64,000 nt of DNA from Atherix ibis (Eukaryota > Arthropoda > Insecta > Diptera > Athericidae). The notes under the pieces were generated by a model. The model did not search any database, had not been told where the DNA came from, and saw nothing but the letters and a program-made list of their open reading frames with translations. Numbering within the stretch: position 1 is the first letter of the stretch; each line of letters begins with the position of its first letter. The DNA lies in the NCBI GenBank assembly GCA_958298945.1, contig OY282609.1:42050954-42114953 (forward strand), given 5' to 3'. This document shows positions 51,501 through 61,000 of the stretch, one piece after another. A program made the position numbers and the translations under genes.

Positions 51501-52050
51501 GAATATTAAGTGGTATTTTTCAAGAGGTATATTCAGTGGTATTTTTAAAGAGGAATATTCAGTGGCATTTTTCAAGAGGAATATTCAGTGGTATTTTTCA
51601 AGAGAAATATTCAGTTGTATTTTTCAAGAGGATTATTCGGCGGTATTTTTCAAGAAGAATATTCAGTGGTATTTTTCAAGAAGAATATTCAGTGGTATTT
51701 TCCAAGAGGAATATTCAGTGGTATTTTTATAGAGGAATATTCAGTGTTATTTTTCAAGAGGAATATTCAGTGGTATTTTTCAATTGGAATATTCAGTGGT
51801 ATTTTTCAAGAGGAATATTTAGTGGTATTTTTCAAGAGAAATATTCAGTGGTATTTTTCAAGAGGACTATTCAGTGGTATTTTTCAAGAGGAGTATTCAG
51901 TGGTATTTTTCAAGAGGACTATTCAGTGATATTTTTCAAGAGGAATATTCAGTGGTATTTTTAAAGAAGAATATTCAGTGGTATTTTTCAAGAGAAATAT
52001 TCAGTGGTATTTTTCAAAAAGAATATTCAGTGGTATTTTTTAAGAGTAAT
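45551..52050 (+). repeat. HOR block I: 1.85-1.92-kb HORs with a 676-bp paired cassette
   Basis: One cassette landmark lies at 45920, 47844, 49690 and 51588, spacings 1,924, 1,846 and 1,898 bp (74, 71 and 73 units). A second copy of the same cassette lies exactly 676 bp (26 units) upstream of the last three, at 47168, 49014 and 50912. The cassette is an ordered run including ATTCGGCGG, TTTTCCAAGAGG, TTTTTATAGAGG and CAGTGTTATTTTTC units. The upstream member carries CAAGCGGATTATTC and the downstream member CAAGAGGATTATTC, so each position has kept its identity. There is no gene here. Confidence 0.87.
48884..50235 (+). repeat. 676-bp paired cassette (representative copy)
   Basis: The segments starting at 48884 and 49560 carry the same ordered units at an offset of 676 bp, exactly 26 units; the match decays before the end of the second 676 bp. 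The same pair is seen at 50782 with 51458, 54162 with 54838 (second member cut short near 55100), 57259 with 57935, and 60509 with 61185. The pair is therefore a stable component of every HOR in the last third of the window. Confidence 0.86.
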
Positions 52051-55000
52051 ATTCAGTGGTATTTTTCAAGAGGAATATTCAGTGGTATTTTTCAAGAGGA
52101 ATATTCAGTGGTATTTTTCAAAAGGGATATTCAGTAGTATTTTTCAAGAGTAATATTCAGTGGTATTTTTCAAGAGTAGATTCAGTGGTATTTTTCAAGA
52201 GGAATATTCTGTGGTATTTTCCAAGAGAAATATTCAGTGGTATTTTTCAAGACGATTATTCAGTGGTATTTTTCAAAAGGAATATTCTATGGTATTTTTT
52301 AAGAGTAATATTCAGTGGTATTTTTTAAGAGGAATATTCAGTGGTATTTTTCAAGAGGAATATTCAGTGGTATTTTTCAAAATGGATATTCAGTAGTATT
52401 TTTCAAGAGTAATATTCAGTGGTATTTTTCAAGAGTAATATTCAGTGGTATTTTTCAAGAGGAATATTCAGTGGTATTTTCCAAGAGAAATATTCAGTGG
52501 TATTTTTCAAGACGATTATTCAGTGGTATTTTTCAAGAGGAATATTCAGTGGTATTTTTTAAGAAGAAAATTCAGTGGTATTTTTCAAGAGGTATATTCA
52601 GCGGTATTTTAAAAGAGGAATATTTAGTGGTATTTTTCAAGAGGAATATTCAGTAGTATTTTTCAAGAGAAATATTCAGTGGTATTTTTCAAGACGATTA
52701 TTCAGTGGTATTTTTCAAGAGGAATATTCAGTGGTATTTTTCAAGAAGAAAATTCAGTGGTATCTTCCAAGAGGAATATTCAGTGGTATTTTTAAAGAGT
52801 AATATTCAGTGGTATTTTTTAAGAGGAATATTCAGTGGTATTTTTCAAGAAGAATATTCATTGGTATTTTTAAAGAGGAATATTCAGTGGTATTTTTCAA
52901 AACGAATATTCAGTGGTATTTTTCAAGAGAAAAATTGAGTGGTATTTTCCAAGAGGAATATTCAGTGGTATCTTTCAAGAGGAATATTAAGTGGTATTTT
53001 TTAAGAGGTATATTCAGTGGTATTTTTAAAGAGGAATATTCAGTGGTATTTTTCAAGAGGAATATTCAGTGGTATTTTTCAAGAGAAATATTCAGTTGTA
53101 TTTTTCAAGAGGATTATTCGGCGGTATTTTTCAAGAAGAATATTCAGTGGTATTTTTCAAGAAGAATATTCAGTGGTATTTTCCAAGAGAGAATATTCAG
53201 TGGTATTTTTATAGAGGAATATTCAGTGTTATTTTTCAAGAGAAATATTCAGTGGTATTTTTCAAGAGGACTATTCAGTTGTATTTTTCAAGAGGAGTAT
53301 TCAGTGGTATTTTTCAAGAGGACTATTCAGTGATATTTTTCAAGAGGAATATTCAGTGGTATTTTTAAAAAAGAATATTCAGTGGTATTTTTCAAGAGAA
53401 ATATTCAGTGGTATTTTTCAAAAGGAATATTCAGTGGTATTTTTTAAGAGTAATATTCAGTGGTATTTTTTAAGAGGAATATTCAGTGGTATTTTTCAAG
53501 AGGAATATTCAGTGGTATTTTTCAAATTGGATATTCAGTAGTATTTTTCAAGAGTAATATTCAGTGGTATTTTTCAAGAGTAATATTCAGTGGTATTTTT
53601 CAAGAGGAATATTCAGTGGTATTTTCCAAGAGAAATATTCAGTGGTATTTTTCAAGATGATTATTCAGTGGTATTTTTCAAGAGGAATATTCAGTGGTAT
53701 TTTTCAAGAAGAAAATTCAGTGGTATTTTTCAAGAGGTATATTCAGCGGTATTTTAAAAGAGGAATATTTAGTGGTATTTTTCAAGAGGAATATTCAGTA
53801 GTATTTTTCAAGAGAAATATTCAGTGGTATTTTTCAAGACGATTATTCAGTGGTATTTTTCAAGAGGAATATTCAGTGGTATTTTTCAAGAAGAAAATTC
53901 AGTGGTATCTTCCAAGAGGAATATTCAGTGGTATTTTTAAAGAGTAATATTCAGTGGTATTTTTCAAGAAGAATATTCAGTGGTATTTTTCAAGATTAAT
54001 ATTCAGTGGTATTTTTCAAGAGGAAAACTCAGTTGTATTTTTCAAGGGGAATATTCAATGGTATTTTTTAAGAGGAATATTCAGTGGTATTTTTCAAGAA
54101 GAATATTCATTGGTATTTTTAAAGAGGAATATTCAGTGGTATTTTTCAAAACGAATATTCAGTGGTATTTTCCAAGAGGAATATTCAGTGGTATCTTTCA
54201 AGAGGAATATTAAGTGGTATTTTTCAAGAGGTATATTCAGTGGTATTTTTAAAGAGGAATATTCAGTGGCATTTTTCAAGAGGAATATTCAGTGGTATTC
54301 TTCAAGGGAAATATTCAGTTGTATTTTTCAAGAGGATTATTCGGCGGTATTTTTCAAGAAGAATATTCAGTGGTATTTTTCAAGAAGAATATTCAGTGGT
54401 ATTTTCCAAGAGGAATATTCAGTGGTATTTTTATAGAGGAGTATTCAGTGTTATTTTTCAAGAGGAATATTCAGTGGTATTTTTCAAGAGGAATATTCAG
54501 TGGTATTTTTCAAGAGGAATATTCAGTGGTATTTTTCAAGAGGAGTATTCAGTGGTATTTTTCAAGAGGAATATTCAGTGGTATTTTTCAAGAAGAATAT
54601 TCATTGGTATTTTTAAAGAGGAATATTCAGTGGTATTTTTCAAAACGAATATTCAGTGGTATTTTTCAAGAGGAAAACTCAGTTGTATTTTTCAAGGGGA
54701 ATATTCAATGGTATTTTTTAAGAGGAATATTCAGTGGTATTTTTCAAGAAGAATATTCATTGGTATTTTTAAAGAGGAATATTCAGTGGTATTTTTCAAA
54801 ACGAATATTCAGTGGTATTTTTCAAGAGAAAAATTGAGTGGTATTTTCCAAGAGGAATATTCAGTGGTATCTTTCAAGAGGAATATTAAGTGGTATTTTT
54901 CAAGAGGTATATTCAGTGGTATTTTTAAAGAGGAATATTCAGTGGCATTTTTCAAGAGGAATATTCAGTGGTATTTTTCAAGAGAAATATTCAGTTGTAT

Positions 55001-58000
55001 TTTTCAAGAGGATTATTCGGCGGTATTTTTCAAGAAGAATATTCAGTGGTATTTTTCAAGAAGAATATTCAGTGGTATTTTCCAAGACGATTATTCAGTG
55101 GTATTTTTTAAGAGGAATATTCAGTGGTATTTTTTAAGAAGAAAATTCAGTGGTATTTTTCAAGAGGTATATTCAGCGGTATTTTAAAAGAGGAATATTT
55201 AGTGGTATTTTTCAAGAGGAATATTCAGTAGTATTTTTCAAGAGAAATATTCAGTGGTATTTTTCAAGACGATTATTCAGTGGTATTTTTCAAAAGGAAT
55301 ATTCAGTGGTATTTTTTAAGAGTAATATTCAGTGGTATTTTTCAAGACGATTATTCAGTGGTATTTTTCAAAAGGAATATTCAGTGGTATTTTTTAAGAG
55401 TAATATTCAGTGGTATTTTTTAAGAGGAATATTCAGTGGTATTTTTCAAGAGGAATATTCAGTGGTATTTTTCAAAATGGATATTCAGTAGTATTTTTCA
55501 AGAGTAATATTCAGTGGTATTTTTCAAGAGTAATATTCAGTGGTATTTTTCAAGAGGAATATTCAGTGGTATTTTCCAAGAGAAATATTCAGTGGTATTT
55601 TTCAAGACGATTATTCAGTGGTATTTTTCAAGAGGAATATTCAGTGGTATTTTTTAAGAAGAAAATTCAGTGGTATTTTTCAAGAGGTATATTCAGCGGT
55701 ATTTTAAAAGAGGAATATTTAGTGGTATTTTTCAAGAGGAATATTCAGTAGTATTTTTCAAGAGAAATATTCAGTGGTATTTTTCAAGACGATTATTCAG
55801 TGGTATTTTTCAAGAGGAATATTCAGTGGTATTTTTCAAGAAGAAAATTCAGTGGTATCTTCCAAGAGGAATATTCAGTGGTATTTTTAAAGAGTAATAT
55901 TCAGTGGTATTTTTTAAGAGGAATATTCAGTGGTATTTTTCAAGAAGAATATTCATTGGTATTTTTAAAGAGGAATATTCAGTGGTATTTTTTCAAAACG
56001 AATATTCAGTGGTATTTTTCAAGAGAAAAATTGAGTGGTATTTTCCAAGAGGAATATTCAGTGGTATCTTTCAAGAGGAATATTAAGTGGTATTTTTCAA
56101 GAGGTATATTCAGTGGTATATTTAAAGAGGAATATTCAGTGGCATTTTTCAAGAGGAATATTCAGTGGTATTTTTCAAGAGAAATATTCAGTTGTATTTT
56201 TCAAGAGGATTATTCGGCGGTATTTTTCAAGAAGAATATTCAGTGGTATTTTTCAAGAAGAATATTCAGTGGTATTTTCCAAGAGAGAATATTCAGTGGT
56301 ATTTTTATAGAGGAATATTCAGTGTTATTTTTCAAGAGAAATATTCAGTGGTATTTTTCAAGAGGACTATTCAGTTGTATTTTTCAAGAGGAGTATTCAG
56401 TGGTATTTTTCAAGAGGACTATTCAGTGATATTTTTCAAGAGGAATATTCAGTGGTATTTTTAAAAAAGAATATTCAGTGGTATTTTTCAAGAGAAATAT
56501 TCAGTGGTATTTTTCAAAAGGAATATTCAGTGGTATTTTTTAAGAGTAATATTCAGTGGTATTTTTTAAGAGGAATATTCAGTGGTATTTTTCAAGAGGA
56601 ATATTCAGTGGTATTTTTCAAATTGGATATTCAGTAGTATTTTTCAAGAGTAATATTCAGTGGTATTTTTCAAGAGTAATATTCAGTGGTATTTTTCAAG
56701 AGGAATATTCAGTGGTATTTTCCAAGAGAAATATTCAGTGGTATTTTTCAAGATGATTATTCAGTGGTATTTTTCAAGAGGAATATTCAGTGGTATTTTT
56801 CAAGAAGAAAATTCAGTGGTATTTTTCAAGAGGTATATTCAGCGGTATTTTAAAAGAGGAATATTTAGTGGTATTTTTCAAGAGGAATATTCAGTAGTAT
56901 TTTTCAAGAGAAATATTCAGTGGTATTTTTCAAGACGATTATTCAGTGGTATTTTTCAAGAGGAATATTCAGTGGTATTTTTTCAAGAAGAAAATTCAGT
57001 GGTATCTTCCAAGAGGAATATTCAGTGGTATTTTTAAAGAGTAATATTCAGTGGTATTTTTCAAGAAGAATATTCAGTGGTATTTTTCAAGATTAATATT
57101 CAGTGGTATATTTCAAGAGGAAAACTCAGTTGTATTTTTCAAGGGGAATATTCAATGGTATTTTTTAAGAGGAATATTCAGTGGTATTTTTCAAGAAGAA
57201 TATTCATTGGTATTTTTAAAGAGGAATATTCAGTGGTATTTTTCAAAACGAATATTCAGTGGTATTTTCCAAGAGGAATATTCAGTGGTATCTTTCAAGA
57301 GGAATATTAAGTGGTATTTTTCAAGAGGTATATTCAGTGGTATTTTTAAAGAGGAATATTCAGTGGCATTTTTCAAGAGGAATATTCAGTGGTATTCTTC
57401 ATGGGAAATATTCAGTTGTATTTTTCAAGAGGATTATTCGGCGGTATTTTTCAAGAAGAATATTCAGTGGTATTTTTCAAGAAGAATATTCAGTGGTATT
57501 TTCCAAGAGGAATATTCAGTGGTATTTTTATAGAGGAGTATTCAGTGTTATTTTTCAAGAGGAATATTCAGTGGTATTTTTCAAGAGGAATATTCAGTGG
57601 TATTTTTCAAGAGGAATATTCAGTGGTATTTTTCAAGAGGAGTATTCAGTGGTATTTTTCAAGAGGAATATTCAGTGGTATTTTTCAAGAAGAATATTCA
57701 TTGGTATTTTTAAAGAGGAATATTCAGTGGTATTTTTCAAAACGAATATTCAGTGGTATTTTTCAAGAGGAAAACTCAGTTGTATTTTTCAAGGGGAATA
57801 TTCAATGGTATTTTTTAAGAGGAATATTCAGTGGTATTTTTCAAGAAGAATATTCATTGGTATTTTTAAAGAGGAATATTCAGTGGTATTTTTCAAAACG
57901 AATATTCAGTGGTATTTTTCAAGAGAAAAATTGAGTGGTATTTTCCAAGAGGAATATTCAGTGGTATCTTTCAAGAGGAATATTAAGTGGTATTTTTCAA

Positions 58001-61000
58001 GAGGTATATTCAGTGGTATTTTTAAAGAGGAATATTCAGTGGCATTTTTCAAGAGGAATATTCAGTGGTATTTTTCAAGAGAAATATTCAGTTGTATTTT
58101 TCAAGAGGATTATTCGGCGGTATTTTTCAAGAAGAATATTCAGTGGTATTTTTCAAGAAGAATATTCAGTGGTATTTTCCAAGAGGAATATTCAGTGGTA
58201 TTTTTATAGAGGAATATTCAGTGTTATTTTTCAAGAGGAATATTCAGTGGTATTTTTCAATTGGAATATTCAGTGGTATTTTTCAAGAGGAATATTTGGT
58301 GGTATTTTTCAAGAGAAATATTCAGTGGTATTTTTCAAGACGACTATTCAGTGGTATTTTTCAAGAGGAGTATTCAGTGGTATTTTTCTAGAGGACTATT
58401 CAGTGATATTTTTCAAGAGGAATATTCAGTGGTATTTTTAAAGAAGAATATTCAGTGGTATTTTTCAAGAGAAATATTCAGTGGTATTTTTCAAAAGGAA
58501 TATTCAGTGGTATTTTTTAAGAGTAATATTCAGTGGTATTTTTCAAGAGGAATATTCAGTGGTATTTTTCAAGAGGAATATTCAGTGGTATTTTTCAAAA
58601 TGGATATTCAGTAGTATTTTTCAAGAGTAATATTCAGTGGTATTTTTCAAGAGTAGATTCAGTGGTATTTTTCAAGAGGAATATTCAGTGGTATTTTCCA
58701 AGAGAAATATTCAGTGGTATTTTTCAAGACGATTATTCAGTGGTATTTTTCAAAAGGAATATTCAGTGGTATTTTTTAAGAGTAATATTCAGTGGTATTT
58801 TTCAAGACGATTATTCAGTGGTATTTTTCAAGAGGAATATTCAGTGGTATTTTTCAAGAAGAAAATTCAGTGGTATCTTCCAAGAGGAATATTCAGTGGT
58901 ATTTTTAAAGAGTAATATTCAGTGGTATTTTTCAAGAAGAATATTCAGTGGTATTTTTCAAGATTAATATTCAGTGGTATTTTTCAAGAGGAAAACTCAG
59001 TTGTATTTTTCAAGGGGAATATTCAATGGTATTTTTTAAGAGGAATATTCAGTGGTATTTTTCAAGAAGAATATTCATTGGTATTTTTAAAGAGGAATAT
59101 TCAGTAGTATTTTTCAAAAGAAATATTCAGTGGTATTTTTCAAGAGGAATATTCAGTGGTATTTTTAAAGAGTAATATTCAGTGGTATTTTTTAAGAGGA
59201 ATATTTAGTGGTATTTTTCAAGAAGAATATTCATTGGTATTTTTAAAGAGGAATATTCAGTGGTATTTTTCAAAACGAATATTCAGTGGTATTTTTCAAG
59301 AGAAAAATTGAGTGGTATTTTCCAAGAGGAATATTCAGTGGTATCTTTCAAGAGGAATATTAAGTGGTATTTTTTAAAGAGGAATATTCAGTGGCATTTT
59401 TCAAGAGGAATATTCAGTGGTATTTTTCAAGAGAAATATTCAGTTGTATTTTTCAAGAGGATTATTCGGCGGTATTTTTCAAGAAGAATATTCAGTGGTA
59501 TTTTTCAAGAAGAATATTCAGTGGTATTTTCCAAGAGGAATATTCAGTGGTATTTTTATAGAGGAATATTCAGTGTTATTTTTCAAGAGAAATATTCAGT
59601 GGTATTTTTCAAGAGGACTATTCAGTTGTATTTTTCAAGAGGAGTATTCAGTGGCATTTTTCAAGAGGACTATTCAGTGATATTTTTCAAGAGGAATATT
59701 CAGTGGTATTTTTAAAAAAGAATATTCAGTGGTATTTTTCAAGAGAAATATTCAGTGGTATTTTTCAAAAGGAATATTCAGTGGTATTTTTTAAGAGTAA
59801 TATTCAGTGGTATTTTTTAAGAGGAATATTCAGTGGTATTTTTCAAGAGGAATATTCAGTGGTATTTTTCAAATTGGATATTCAGTAGTATTTTTCAAGA
59901 GTAATATTCAGTGGTATTTTTCAAGAGTAATATTCAGTGGTATTTTTCAAGAGGAATATTCAGTGGTATTTTCCAAGAGAAATATTCAGTGGTATTTTTC
60001 AAGACGATTATTCAGTGGTATTTTTCAAGAGGAATATTCAGTGGTATTTTTCAAGAAGAAAATTCAGTGGTATTTTTCAAGAGGTATATTCAGCGGTATT
60101 TTAAAAGAGGAATATTTAGTGGTATTTTTCAAGAGGAATATTCAGTAGTATTTTTCAAGAGAAATATTCAGTGGTATTTTTTAAGACGATTATTCAGTGG
60201 TATTTTTCAAGAGGAATATTCAGTGGTATTTTTCAAGAAGAAAATTCAGTGGTATCTTCCAAGAGGAATATTCAGTGGTATTTTTAAAGAGTAATATTCA
60301 GTGGTATTTTTCAAGAAGAATATTCAGTGGTATTTTTCAAGATTAATATTCAGTGGTATTTTTCAAGAGGAAAACTCAGTTGTATTTTTCAAGGGGAATA
60401 TTCAATGGTATTTTTTAAGAGGAATATTCAGTGGTATTTTTCAAGAAGAATATTCATTGGTATTTTTAAAGAGGAATATTCAGTGGTATTTTTCAAAACG
60501 AATATTCAGTGGTATTTTCCAAGAGGAATATTCAGTGGTATCTTTCAAGAGGAATATTAAGTGGTATTTTTCAAGAGGTATATTCAGTGGTATTTTTAAA
60601 GAGGAATATTCAGTGGCATTTTTCAAGAGGAATATTCAGTGGTATTTTTCAAGGGAAATATTCAGTTGTATTTTTCAAGAGGATTATTCGGCGGTATTTT
60701 TCAAGAAGAATATTCAGTGGTATTTTTCAAGAAGAATATTCAGTGGTATTTTCCAAGAGGAATATTCAGTGGTATTTTTATAGAGTAGTATTCAGTGTTA
60801 TTTTTCAAGGGGAATATTCAGTGGTATTTTTCAAGAGGAATATTCAGTGGTATTTTTCAAGAGGAATATTCAGTGGTATTTTTCAAGAGGAGTATTCAGT
60901 GGTATTTTTCAAGAGGAATATTCAGTGGTATTTTTCAAGAAGAATATTCATTGGTATTTTTAAAGAGGAATATTCAGTGGTATTTTTCAAAACGAATATT